From assembly GCF_020194175.1 (NCBI RefSeq), contig NZ_JADYVX010000005.1, positions 124,001-188,000 on the forward strand: a DNA stretch of 64,000 bases, read 5' to 3'. The notes under the pieces were generated by a model. It saw nothing but the letters and a program-made list of their open reading frames with translations, ran no database searches and was not told where the DNA came from. Below, piece after piece: positions 25,305 through 32,675 of the stretch. The stretch comes from Bradyrhizobium sp. BRP22 (GTDB lineage Bacteria; Pseudomonadota; Alphaproteobacteria; Rhizobiales; Xanthobacteraceae). The position numbers and the translations under genes were made by a program. The stretch's first letter is position 1; the number at the start of each line of letters is the position of its first letter.

Positions 25305-25949
25305 ATGATTACATCAGCAGCCGAAATCATCCGCGAATATGGCCCATTCCCGGGCGTTGACCACGTTCACGGGTTGACCTTCGACGGCAAGCTCGTCTGG
25401 TTCGCGTCCGGCGACCGGATCAACGCCATGGATCCGGCGAGCGGGGACACGGTGCGCGCGATCGAGGTTCCTGCGCATGCGGGAACGGCGTTCGACGGCC
25501 AGCATCTGTTTCAGATCGCCGAGGATACCATCCAGAAGATCGATCCGAAGAGCGGCCGTGTGCTCGCCACGATCCCCTCACCCGGCGGCGGCGGAGACTC
25601 AGGGCTGGCCTGGGCTGAAGGCACGCTCTGGGTCGGGCAGTACCGGGAGCGGAAGATCCACCAGATCGATCCGCAAACCGGCGCGATCCTCCGCACCATC
25701 CAATCCAACCGCTTCGTCACCGGCGTCACCTGGATCGATGGCGAGCTCTGGCACGGCACCTGGGAAGGCGACGAAGGCGATCTGACCCGAATTGATCCCA
25801 AGACCGGGGAAGCCCTGGAGCGTCTGCAGTTACCGCCCGGCGTCAGCGTCTCAGGACTGGAATCCGACGGACGCGATCAATTCTTCTGCGGCGGCGGCAA
25901 CAGCGGCAGGGTGCGCGCCGTCCGCCGGCCGAAGCGAAGCTCACGGTAG
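25305..25949 (+). CDS. Beta-propeller protein (YncE/glutaminyl-cyclase-like)
   Basis: A 214-residue protein of repeated blades: HGLTFDGKLVWFASGDRINA, FDGQHLFQIAEDTIQKIDPK, GLAWAEGTLWVGQYRERKIH, VTWIDGELWHGTWEGDEGDL and SGLESDGRDQFFCGGGNSGR. Each holds the motif I-x-x-IDP-x-TG, as in YncE, Vgb/streptogramin lyase and glutaminyl cyclase folds. Catalytic residues of Vgb or glutaminyl cyclase are not evident, so the role is unassigned; no signal peptide is seen. GAGGAGGAAAG directly upstream supports the ATG at 25305 over an in-frame codon at 25263. It is downstream of, and probably controlled with, the regulator gene at 24050. Confidence 0.75.
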   Translation: MITSAAEIIREYGPFPGVDHVHGLTFDGKLVWFASGDRINAMDPASGDTVRAIEVPAHAGTAFDGQHLFQIAEDTIQKIDPKSGRVLATIPSPGGGGDSGLAWAEGTLWVGQYRERKIHQIDPQTGAILRTIQSNRFVTGVTWIDGELWHGTWEGDEGDLTRIDPKTGEALERLQLPPGVSVSGLESDGRDQFFCGGGNSGRVRAVRRPKRSSR

Positions 25950-26086
25950 GAGACAGGCAACTCCCGACACGTCGTCTGCCAGCTCAGTCGACGTGTCCGC
26001 CTCCTGTTCGCTGCACCGGTCCGACGAGAAGCTGGTGGAGGTGGGGTGACAAATGCAACATCCGAGCACGGCCCACGGCGGGATTG

Positions 26087-26599
26087 CTACGGATCCTTGG
26101 TGCCGTTTTTTTTCACGCTGATATTGCCATCGGGTTCAATGTAGGCCTCGGCGACTTCGCTTGGACTCGTCACGCCCTCTTCGCGCAATTTGCTCATGAG
26201 CTCGTCCATGGTGACGAGTTCTTGTCGCAAGTGGCCGCGCAGCACCCGTCCGTCCTTGATCAGCATCAGCGGTGTGGGCCGAAGCAGCCGCTCCATGGCC
26301 GGAGAATGATATTCGAGCCAATCGATCATGAAATTCCAGAAGATGATGGTGGAGACGAGAACAATGCCCTCGGTGATCGAGCGATACTCGCCCGCCATCC
26401 CGTTCTGCGCTGCATCGGCCAAGAGGACGACGAGAAGCACGTCCGATATGCTCAGCCCGCCAGCCTGGCGTTTCAGCACGAAGCGCATGAGCACGAAGAT
26501 GACGAGATACATGATGGTGCCACGCACGAACATCTCCAGCACCGAATGCGTGGGAAGAAAAACCTCATCCCACCCTTTGCTGAACTCGAACAAGGCCAC
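26087..26599 (-). CDS. DUF421 (YetF-like) membrane protein
   Basis: A 170-residue DUF421 protein: three N-terminal membrane segments (MYLVIFVLMRFVLKRQAGG, SISDVLLVVLLADAAQNGM, GIVLVSTIIFWNFMIDWLE) and a soluble C-terminal domain (LIKDGRVLRGHLRQELVTMD, ELMSKLREEGVTSPSEVAEA) with the family segment IEPDGNISVKK. Function is unknown; YetF-type proteins have a cytoplasmic domain that may bind a ligand. The ATG at 26599 is preceded by CAAGGGAGGTGGCC, a good ribosome site. It is monocistronic and divergent from the tiny gene at 26761. Confidence 0.9.
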   Translation of the reverse strand: MALFEFSKGWDEVFLPTHSVLEMFVRGTIMYLVIFVLMRFVLKRQAGGLSISDVLLVVLLADAAQNGMAGEYRSITEGIVLVSTIIFWNFMIDWLEYHSPAMERLLRPTPLMLIKDGRVLRGHLRQELVTMDELMSKLREEGVTSPSEVAEAYIEPDGNISVKKNGTKDP

Positions 26600-26760
26600 C
26601 TCCCTTGACTAAAGGTCCAACCGCTCCGTCTCGACCAAATGTCATCGATGTGTTCAGTCCTGCTGCTCCGGCTTGAGGGACGCATCCACGTCACGGGCTG
26701 CTTTGAACCTTGAACCGTCCGCGGCGACCTATTTCCGAGAGGCAATGGATGGAGGCCGTC

Positions 26761-26889
26761 ATGACGTACTGGCGCGATACCATGGTCGACCAGCCCGAAC
26801 GCGATAGTGCGGCGTACGTCACCGGATGGACGATCAGCGGGCTGGCCGTGCTCGGTACCATCATTGGCGTCTGGGTGCTGGGTATCTAG
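26761..26889 (+). CDS. 42-residue single-pass membrane mini-protein
   Basis: A 42-residue frame, MTYWRDTMVDQPERDSAAYV then a hydrophobic C-terminus (SGLAVLGTIIGVWVLGI). A GGAGG at 26750-26754 is 6 nt from the ATG, and there is one predicted transmembrane helix covering the last 22 residues. Too short for a database-level identification, but the ribosome site and hydrophobic profile support real translation. It is divergent from the DUF421 gene. Function unknown. Confidence 0.55.
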   Translation: MTYWRDTMVDQPERDSAAYVTGWTISGLAVLGTIIGVWVLGI

Positions 26890-27031
26890 GCCGCAAATAC
26901 GTCGCCTGGAAAGATCGCCGGAACGATTGGATTTAAACCACAATCTCTAGTCCCGCCGGTAACGGCTCAAAGCCTCAATTTTTGACCGGCCGACAAAGCA
27001 CCTGATGGATCCGGTCTCCGGCGCCGATCCG

Positions 27032-27250
27032 CTACGGCAAGCCGTTAAAGTCGCCTTCGTCACGACGGTTCGATGGAGCCGAAGCGGGCGATTGCACGCC
27101 CCGCCGCCCCGTTTCCGTGGCTTGCGCAAGCTTAAGCCATTCCTCCGAAAGCCGATGCCATTGTTCTTTCTCAACAGGCCCAACAGCCGTGGCGGCCTGC
27201 TGACGGCATTGCTCAGCCTGCTTGCGGAATCTATTTGCGTCATCTGCCAT
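27032..27250 (-). CDS. Small hypothetical protein of the MADDANRFRKQAE type
   Basis: A 72-residue protein: MADDANRFRKQAEQCRQQAA, then PVEKEQWHRLSEEWLKLAQA and a polar tail ending GDFNGLP. The pattern (two helices, QAEQCR and EEWLKLA) is very common as small hypothetical proteins in Bradyrhizobium, from memory. The start at 27250 is taken at the conserved MADD because the frame upstream (27457) reads non-conserved sequence. No clear ribosome site. It is on the same strand as the DUF2934/DUF3606 genes to its right. Function unknown. Confidence 0.65.
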   Translation of the reverse strand: MADDANRFRKQAEQCRQQAATAVGPVEKEQWHRLSEEWLKLAQATETGRRGVQSPASAPSNRRDEGDFNGLP

Positions 27251-27453
27251 GATTGGAGACGCCCTGCTGCAATCTTCGTTCCTGAGCGCTGCGGTCCACG
27301 ATGACGCACCCTGATGCTTGCTGATTTCGATGAGGCAGAAAAGGCTGCGCATTGGTGCGGCCTTCGGATGATTTGCGACCGCGCCCTTCAGCCGAGCGCG
27401 ATCAAGCTGAACTCTCGTAATCGAACCCGGACCGAGAGCAAACCAGTTCTGGC

Positions 27454-27612
27454 TCAAAGGGTGTCCGGCGTCTTCAGCTCATGCTGTATCTGCTCTTCCT
27501 TGAGCTGGCGCTCCGCCTCGTACCAGAAGCGCTCTTCTTCACCTTCGGGACTTCCGGCCGCTTCCCACAGTCGATAGGCGCGCGCTCGGATAGCCTGTTC
27601 TTCCACCTTCAT
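27454..27612 (-). CDS. DUF2934 family small protein
   Basis: A 52-residue protein: KVEEQAIRARAYRLWEAAGS, PEGEEERFWYEAERQLKEEQ. The RARAYRLWE-x-AG-x-PEG-x-x-x-x-FW-x-AE-x-QL pattern identifies DUF2934, widespread small rhizobial proteins of unknown role. Its ATG at 27612 overlaps the stop of the DUF3606 gene as ATGA, so translation is probably coupled. Start and stop were read by eye on the reverse strand. Confidence 0.85.
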   Translation of the reverse strand: MKVEEQAIRARAYRLWEAAGSPEGEEERFWYEAERQLKEEQIQHELKTPDTL

Positions 27613-27782
27613 TTGCCCAGCTCCTTCCGGACCGTGGCGGCATTGTTGCCGACCTTGTCGACAGCCTTCTGTAGCTGCTCTCTCGTTACCCCGAGTTCTC
27701 TGGTCCAGTACTTGACCTCGAAATCCTCGTGCATGTTGATCTTCGAGCGGTCGCGTTGATCCCTCTTGGTCAGATTATCCAT
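27609..27782 (-). CDS. DUF3606 family small protein
   Basis: A 57-residue protein: MDNLTKRDQRDRSKINMHED, FEVKYWTRELGVTREQLQKA, VDKVGNNAATVRKELGK. The RDRSKIN-x-x-E-x-YEV-x-YWT-x-x-LGV pattern identifies DUF3606, small rhizobial proteins with a helix-turn-helix-like last half. AGAGGA lies about 7 nt before the ATG at 27782, supporting independent translation, although the same frame is open to 28184 upstream (separate entry). It is coupled to DUF2934 by ATGA. Confidence 0.85.
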   Translation of the reverse strand: MDNLTKRDQRDRSKINMHEDFEVKYWTRELGVTREQLQKAVDKVGNNAATVRKELGK

Positions 27783-28016
27783 GGCGTTTCCTCTCCCTGC
27801 GGATAGAACGCGACAGCTCATTGCATGTTCCCGGTAGGCGGTGATCGCCTTGTTCGCCAGCATCAACTGACGCCGCTCGCCCCGCTTGATCAGCGCCTCG
27901 ATCGTATCCAGCAGGATGACTGCAGACATGTCTGGCTGACCCAGCTCGCCGGTCTTTTCGAGATAGGTCCAGGCGATGAAGAACGAGTTGTCGACGAGTG
28001 AACGTATCGACTCCAT
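27609..28016 (-). CDS. In-frame extension: LANKAI-type mini-protein joined to DUF3606
   Basis: The DUF3606 frame is open upstream to an ATG at 28016 (and a GTG at 28184). The added 78 residues read MESIRSLVDNSFFIAWTYLE, KTGELGQPDMSAVILLDTIE, ALIKRGERRQLMLANKAITA, then a linker into DUF3606. The segment resembles the separate mini-protein at 46906-47133, which has YLRRTGTIPDSYATNEQLLT and RGETNKIKLANKAIAEFEAA. There the gene stops after LANKAIAEFEAATLVI, so here a stop may have been lost, producing a fusion, or the upstream gene is read separately and DUF3606 starts internally. The best start is uncertain. Confidence 0.5.
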   Translation of the reverse strand: MESIRSLVDNSFFIAWTYLEKTGELGQPDMSAVILLDTIEALIKRGERRQLMLANKAITAYREHAMSCRVLSAGRGNAMDNLTKRDQRDRSKINMHEDFEVKYWTRELGVTREQLQKAVDKVGNNAATVRKELGK

Positions 28017-28367
28017 AGGCTGCAAAACCCAACCCGCGCGGACGCGTTCCACCGCTTGCGGCTGATCGTCTCCAATCTTGATAACCGCTCCCTCTGCCGC
28101 CAACCGGGCGATATCGAGCCGTAACGAGCCCGGAAGAATGCTGGTGCGGACAACTGCGACAACGTCTACGTCGAGCCCGATCACCTCACGCTACGTCACC
28201 GGCGCAACGAGGCTGGGTCGGGTCAGAAACCGCGGTTTTTGCCGGGGCCCGCGCCGGATCCCCGATGCGGGCAAAGTACTCGAACCTTATCTAGTTAAAT
28301 CATTTAATCGGTTAATAGTGGTATTTAACCGGTCCGTTTAATATTCGACCGGACAGGGGGAAGTCAG

Positions 28368-28502
28368 ATGAAGATCGGCTTTGGCACCATGCGCCCCGCC
28401 AAGCATGGACTTGCAGCCATCTCCGACGGCCCACTTCCGAAAGGTAATGGATGGGACGCCCCATCGAAGGAAGCCCGCCATTGGCGACGGGCTCAGGTTT
28501 AG
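28368..28502 (+). pseudogene. Truncated duplicate of the gene at 29840
   Basis: The first seven codons (MKIGFGT) and the upstream bases to -8 are identical to the gene at 29840 over 27 bp (28360-28386 vs 29832-29858), including the ribosome site, and both are preceded by an AT-rich leader. Thereafter the sequence differs, giving a 44-codon frame with no signal peptide or membrane segment. It looks like a duplicated gene start joined to unrelated DNA. Translation is possible because the ribosome site is intact. Confidence 0.5.
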
Positions 28503-28816
28503 GGAGGCGCGTCTGAGGACGCCGTTTCAGTCTAGAGCGAGTCGCGCTTGCATCTTGTGTTGCAATTCACACACATGCACAGGAATTCGCGGCTACCGGC
28601 CAACCTGCCATGCATCGCGGCTCACATCGTCCCTTGTCCTACGCTGCTGAGCCCAAGCGGTTTGGGAGTTCGCGACTTGCATCGGAAACCCATCCCCGCG
28701 CGGGTCGCGGCGTGCCGACGGCGCGGGCCAAGCTGCTCGTCTGGAACAGCCGCCCAACTGTTCCGTGGGCTGGTGGATCAGTTGCTGACCTGACCAACCG
28801 CAGAACCTCGGCAATG
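28503..28816. other. Gene-poor stretch
   Basis: About 314 bp between the truncated copy at 28368 and the reverse-strand mini-gene at 28817. Frames on both strands are open but none has recognisable domains or a good ribosome site. I see no repeat or RNA gene here. Confidence 0.4.
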
Positions 28817-29008
28817 TCAGATATGCGGGACGGAGACCGTATTCTCAGCAAATACTCTCGATCTTCTGCTTTGCACTCCGTTTTCCATTTCGGCATCGGC
28901 AACGATCTTACGAAGCGAAACGAGGCTCGACATTTTTTCTCTGAGCATGGTGTCATCCAACGCAAGTTGCTCGCGAAGCTCTTTAATCGTACGTGATGAA
29001 GTGCGCAT
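28817..29008 (-). CDS. Small coiled-coil-like hypothetical protein
   Basis: A 63-residue frame beginning MRTSSRTIKELREQLALDDT and continuing MLREKMSSLVSLRKIVADAE. The heptad-like spacing suggests one long helix. AGGAGGG is 9 nt upstream of the ATG at 29008, in a short GCCCTCCTGC hairpin context. No family recognised. It sits in the tRNA-Pro-proximal strip of tiny genes with lower GC than the rest. Confidence 0.5.
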   Translation of the reverse strand: MRTSSRTIKELREQLALDDTMLREKMSSLVSLRKIVADAEMENGVQSRRSRVFAENTVSVPHI

Positions 29009-29314
29009 CGAAAACCGCCCTCCTGCGAAGGGGGCCAAGCATTCATTTATCGGGAAAAATAGGCAATAAACTGGGTTATAAGTACGAAGAGGAACAATTA
29101 GATTCGAACATGGACCTCAGCTTTGTGCCCGAGCCGGGGCTTCGGCCGTGCATGGAGGCTGCCGGCGGCCCTCCCGTCCCGAGTGCAGGTGTGGAGGAAC
29201 GAAGCAGTCGCTCAAGCGTACTTCGATCCGATCAATTGTGCGCAAAGGTTCCGCGAGCGGAGTGAAGACTTTCTTCAGACCGCCAGAACCGGAAAATTTT
29301 TTGGGAGATCATCC

Positions 29315-29605
29315 ATGGCCAAGGAGCCGCTCACGGTAGACGCGGGCAATGTTCCCGAAACGCTTTGTGTAGGAAAAATCAATTTGGCTTCGGGTCCTGG
29401 GCCGCTCATGACGCTTACATTTACAAACGTTCGACCAAAGGCAGGTCCTTTATTCGATTCCAACAGGATTGAGCACGAAAGCGTCGTGCGTGCCCGCATT
29501 GTCACGACGTTGGACAATTTGATTGCCTTGCGAGATCTATTGAACACTTCGATACGACAAACGCCGGCTTCGTCCGCCAGCAGCGAGGCGCTCAACATCC
29601 ATTGA
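29315..29605 (+). CDS. Hypothetical protein, 96 residues
   Basis: Reads MAKEPLTVDAGNVPETLCVG, KINLASGPGPLMTLTFTNVR, HESVVRARIVTTLDNLIALR and a polar end. The ordering (beta-rich start, then VVRARIVTTLDNLIALRDLL helix) resembles small rhizobial proteins of unknown function. GGGAGA lies 6-7 nt before the ATG at 29315. The frame is open further upstream to 29123, but that part has no such character. No neighbour suggests a role. Confidence 0.6.
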   Translation: MAKEPLTVDAGNVPETLCVGKINLASGPGPLMTLTFTNVRPKAGPLFDSNRIEHESVVRARIVTTLDNLIALRDLLNTSIRQTPASSASSEALNIH

Positions 29606-29839
29606 TGGGTTAAGGGCAACGGGACCGAGCCACCACGCGCGCGGCTGACCGCATTGCCGATTGTCTTGCGGCACGGGCCGCTGGCGAAAGACCCCCGATG
29701 GTCGCTTCACCTCACATCAACATGGGAAAATTCGGCATCCATGGCATAAAATGTGTTTTATTTAACTAAAGTTAATCTTTTGATTTTTCAACGTGATATT
29801 TAGTATTTAATGCACAGTCGGATTTCAGGGAGAAGTCAG

Positions 29840-30055
29840 ATGAAGATCGGCTTTGGCATCGCCGCCGCGATTTTGGCCCTCGCTCTGACGACGGGCACCC
29901 CGCCTGTGCAAGCCTGCAATGAGAAGGGAAATTGTGCGAACGCGCCTGGCCAGACCAGGGGAGCGCCCGGCCCGATCGCCGGCGCAGGCCTCCCGATCCT
30001 TGCCATCGGCTACGGCGTCTACTGGCTGGTCAAGCGGCGGCGCAAGTACGATTGA
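29840..30055 (+). CDS. Small exported or membrane protein, 71 residues
   Basis: Starts MKIGFGIAAAILALALTTGT with a likely signal peptide (cleavage near VQA), then CNEKGNCANAPGQTRGAPGP and a C-terminal hydrophobic helix (LPILAIGYGVYWLVKRRRK) with a positive-inside tail. GGGAGAAG is 5 nt before the ATG at 29840, and the leader before it is AT-rich. The 5' end is duplicated at 28368. The layout (signal, short Gly/Pro linker with two Cys, TM, basic tail) resembles a sortable small membrane protein. Function unknown. Confidence 0.65.
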   Translation: MKIGFGIAAAILALALTTGTPPVQACNEKGNCANAPGQTRGAPGPIAGAGLPILAIGYGVYWLVKRRRKYD

Positions 30056-30374
30056 CATTCGGCACAATGAGGCGAGGTCGCGCACCACACGAGCGCCTCC
30101 AAGATGGCGTGCATCCTCCCTGTTTGAGGCGCCTTAGAGCGTTTTCGAGCGAAGTGGACACCGGTTCGCGTGAAGAAAACGCATCAAAACAAGAATCTGG
30201 AGCTTCGGTTCTGATTCAATCAGAACCGAAAATGCTCTAGCCACGAGGGAGCCGACTCGTCCGACGCATCCGGAACTTTGTTCTCGGTCGGAGAACCACG
30301 GGAATTAGAACAATCCCAAATGAGCTGGCACGTCGCCTTGCGCGAAGCGGCGTTCGCAGCTAATGGAACGGCAT
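30056..30374. other. Intergenic region before tRNA-Pro
   Basis: About 319 bp without a gene. It holds one dispersed repeat of family E (separate entry) and the tRNA promoter. No terminator or attachment-site duplicate of the tRNA 3' end is visible. Confidence 0.4.
30135..30239. repeat. Dispersed repeat, family E copy 1
   Basis: Begins TAGAGCGTTTTCGAGCGAAG and ends GAACCGAAAATGCTCTA, with terminal complementary TAGAGC/GCTCTA and an inner CGGTTCTGATT-CAATCAGAACCG hairpin. The first part recurs at 35822-35880. Elements of this type are frequent in Bradyrhizobium intergenic DNA. Confidence 0.8.
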
Positions 30375-30452
30375 CGGAGCGTGGCGCAGCCCGGTTAGCG
30401 CACTAGTCTGGGAGACTAGGGGTCGAAGGTTCAAATCCTTTCGCTCCGACCA
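30375..30452 (+). tRNA. tRNA-Pro (GGG)
   Basis: A 78-nt cloverleaf with encoded CCA. Acceptor stem CGGAGCG pairs with CGCTCCG, discriminator A. D arm GCGC...GCGC. Anticodon stem CTAGT/ACTAG with loop CTGGGAG, so the anticodon is GGG, decoding CCC (and CCU by wobble). T loop TTCAAAT. Initial C1 is normal for proline tRNAs. It is followed 34 bp later by the stop of the convergent MerR gene. Confidence 0.95.
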
Positions 30453-30486
30453 ATTTTCGACCGACGGATCGAAAAGTTCCGGCGCC

Positions 30487-31089
30487 CTACCCCTCCTTGA
30501 GCGCCGAATCCAGCATTTCGCGGCAGTTGATCAGGTCCTCGAGGGCCCGCTGCAGGCGTTCGCGGTCGGCGGCGGGGATGCCGCGGGCGGGCGCTGCGGC
30601 GGCCGTGGGCTGGGCGGCCGGGGCTTGCCGGCCCTTGAAGGGTGCGAGGATGCCGTCCTCGTCGGGGTCGACGAAGCGGTAGTCGATCTCGATGGCGTTG
30701 CCGTCATCATAATCTTCGTCCTCGGCATCGGTATCGAGGCCGGCGGCCTCTTCGTCATCAGGTTCCCGCAGGCTTTGGCCGATCGCCTCCTCGACGGCGC
30801 CGAAGGAGATCGCCGCGCTCTGGTCGGCGATCGCCTGGACCGACTTAATGCCATGCTCCTTCAGGATCCGCTGCACGCCGCGGATCGTATAGCCCTCGCC
30901 ATACAGCAGGCGGCGGATGCCCTTGAGTAGGTCGACATCGTCAGGGCGATAGTAGCGGCGGCCGCCGCTACGCTTCATCGGCTTGATCTGCGCGAACCGC
31001 GTCTCCCAGAAGCGCAACACATGCTGGGGGATGTCGAGCTCGTCGGCTACCTCGCTGATGGTACGGAATGCATCGGGCGCCTTCTCCAA
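30487..31089 (-). CDS. MerR-family regulator downstream of ihfA
   Basis: A 200-residue MerR-type regulator. The HTH is [80 protein letters not shown]. The C-terminus is acidic ([20 protein letters not shown]) and ends in a helical tail without metal-binding cysteines, so it is not a metal sensor. In alphaproteobacteria this gene follows plsX-fabH-ihfA, a very conserved order. The TTG at 31089 is chosen because GGGAG lies 7 nt upstream and the conserved [13 protein letters not shown] follows; an ATG at 31146 lies in a dispersed repeat. Target genes unknown. Confidence 0.85.
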   Translation of the reverse strand: MEKAPDAFRTISEVADELDIPQHVLRFWETRFAQIKPMKRSGGRRYYRPDDVDLLKGIRRLLYGEGYTIRGVQRILKEHGIKSVQAIADQSAAISFGAVEEAIGQSLREPDDEEAAGLDTDAEDEDYDDGNAIEIDYRFVDPDEDGILAPFKGRQAPAAQPTAAAAPARGIPAADRERLQRALEDLINCREMLDSALKEG

Positions 31090-31110
31090 ATGCCCGCTCC
31101 CTCTCCTGGG

Positions 31111-31169
31111 GCATGATCCGCACGGATGCGCTCGCGATAACGCCACGCGTTTGCGCGGAGATCATGCTC
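31111..31169. repeat. Dispersed palindromic element, family D copy 2
   Basis: GCATGATC at 31111 and GATCATGC at 31160 are complementary, with an inner CGCGTTTGCGCG-like core. It lies immediately upstream of the MerR gene, within the ihfA-merR gap. Relatives are at 5406 and 56724. Confidence 0.7.
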
Positions 31170-31226
31170 GAACAACGATAGCGCGGGATGACGATTCGAA
31201 GAAACGTCATCACGCCCAAGAAGGAA

Positions 31227-31565
31227 TTATCCGCTCTTGCTTTCGGCGTTGCCGTTGGTCGGCCCGTGATTGCCGTTGATCCGTTGCTTCAGGATCGCCG
31301 ACGGCTTGAACACCATCACCCGCCGCGGCGAGATCGGCACTTCGGTGCCGGTCTTCGGGTTACGCCCGATACGCTGGCCCTTTTTTCGTACCATGAAGGA
31401 GCCGAAGGACGACAATTTCACCGTTTCGCCCTTTTCCAGGCAATCGGTGATTTCCTTCAGGACGAGTTCGACGAACGCCGAAGATTCAGTGCGGGACAGC
31501 CCCACCTTCTGGTAGACCGCCTCGCATAAATCGACTCGTGTGACTGTTTTACCGGTTCCGGTCAT
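31227..31565 (-). CDS. ihfA: Integration host factor subunit alpha
   Basis: A 112-residue HU/IHF-fold protein that bends DNA with IhfB. The sequence [80 protein letters not shown] and [12 protein letters not shown] has the DNA-intercalating NPKTG loop and the alpha-subunit length. The start is placed at 31565 (MTGTGKT) as in related rhizobia. It lies between fabH and the MerR gene on the same strand, the usual alphaproteobacterial order. In these bacteria IHF is involved in many sigma-54 promoters, including nitrogen fixation. Confidence 0.96.
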   Translation of the reverse strand: MTGTGKTVTRVDLCEAVYQKVGLSRTESSAFVELVLKEITDCLEKGETVKLSSFGSFMVRKKGQRIGRNPKTGTEVPISPRRVMVFKPSAILKQRINGNHGPTNGNAESKSG

Positions 31566-31697
31566 CGCCTGCCCCGCACTCTCGGCGAACAAATTTGTCC
31601 CCTGAAATTAGGAGGTTAGCAGGCGATGGTCAACAGTGGCGATAATGCAGCAGCCTGCCCAAAATCGTCAGAGACGTGTCTTTTTTGATTGCGTGCG

Positions 31698-32675
31698 TCA
31701 CCAGCGAACGAGCGCCGAGCCCCAGGTGAAGCCGCCGCCCATCGCTTCGAACAGGACAAGATCGCCCTTCTTGACGCGTCCATCCTTCACCGCGACGGAA
31801 AGCGCCAAGGGAATCGATGCTGCGGAGGTGTTGCCATGGCGATCGACCGTCAGCACCACCTTCTGCGGCGCAATATGAAGCTTGTGCGCTGAAGCATCGA
31901 TGATCCGCTTGTTGGCCTGGTGAGGGATGAACCAGTCGATGTCCTCGGCGGTGGTGCCGGTGGCATTGAATGCGTCGACGATCACGTCGGTGATCATGCC
32001 GACCGCATGCTTGAACACTTCGCGGCCTTCCATCCTGAGATGGCCGACCGTCCGCGTCGACCCGGGACCGCCGTCTACGAACAGCTTCGCCTTGTGGCGG
32101 CCGTCGGAACGCAGATGCGTCGTCAGCACGCCGCGGTCGGACGATTTGCCGGGCTGTTCCTGCGCTTCCAGCACCACCGCGCCGGCGCCGTCGCCGAACA
32201 GCACGCAGGTGCCGCGGTCGCTCCAGTCGAGGATGCGCGAGAAGGTTTCGGCGCCGATCACCAGCGCCCGTTTGTAGGCGCCGGTCCGCAGGAAATTGTC
32301 CGCCGTCGCCAGCGCGAAGACGAAGCCGGAGCACACCGCCTGCAGGTCGAACGCCGCGCCATGGGTGATGCCGAGCCCGTTCTGCACTGCGACCGCGGTT
32401 GCCGGAAACGTATTGTCCGGCGTCGAGGTCGCGAGCACGATCAGGTCGATATCCTGCGCATCGAGGCCGGCATCCGCCAACGCCGCGCGCGCGGCATTGA
32501 TGCCGAGATGGGAGGTGAACTCCCCTTCGGCGGCGATGTGCCGCTCCCTGATCCCGGTGCGCTGCACGATCCATTCGTCCGACGTATCAACCCGGGTCGC
32601 CAGTTCGGCATTGGTCAGCACCCGCTCCGGCAAATAAGAGCCGCAGCCGAGCACGACCGATCGTATCGCAGTCAC
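31698..32675 (-). CDS. fabH: Beta-ketoacyl-ACP synthase III
   Basis: A 325-residue condensing enzyme that starts fatty acid synthesis by joining acetyl-CoA and malonyl-ACP. The catalytic triad is visible: Cys115 in [14 protein letters not shown], His252 in [13 protein letters not shown] and Asn282 in [10 protein letters not shown]. Start motif [20 protein letters not shown] is typical. Its start ATG at 32675 overlaps the stop of plsX by 4 bp (ATGA), indicating translational coupling. Downstream genes are ihfA and merR. Confidence 0.97.
   Translation of the reverse strand: MTAIRSVVLGCGSYLPERVLTNAELATRVDTSDEWIVQRTGIRERHIAAEGEFTSHLGINAARAALADAGLDAQDIDLIVLATSTPDNTFPATAVAVQNGLGITHGAAFDLQAVCSGFVFALATADNFLRTGAYKRALVIGAETFSRILDWSDRGTCVLFGDGAGAVVLEAQEQPGKSSDRGVLTTHLRSDGRHKAKLFVDGGPGSTRTVGHLRMEGREVFKHAVGMITDVIVDAFNATGTTAEDIDWFIPHQANKRIIDASAHKLHIAPQKVVLTVDRHGNTSAASIPLALSVAVKDGRVKKGDLVLFEAMGGGFTWGSALVRW

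Noticed and set aside
28295..28325. Cluster of TTAA motifs suggesting CtrA binding
   Set aside because: The spacings are 4, 5 and 9 bases, none the required 7; the motifs reflect an AT-rich leader.
30375..30452. tRNA-Pro as an integration site of a genomic island
   Set aside because: I found no second copy of the tRNA 3' end and no integrase in the window, so I do not call an island boundary.
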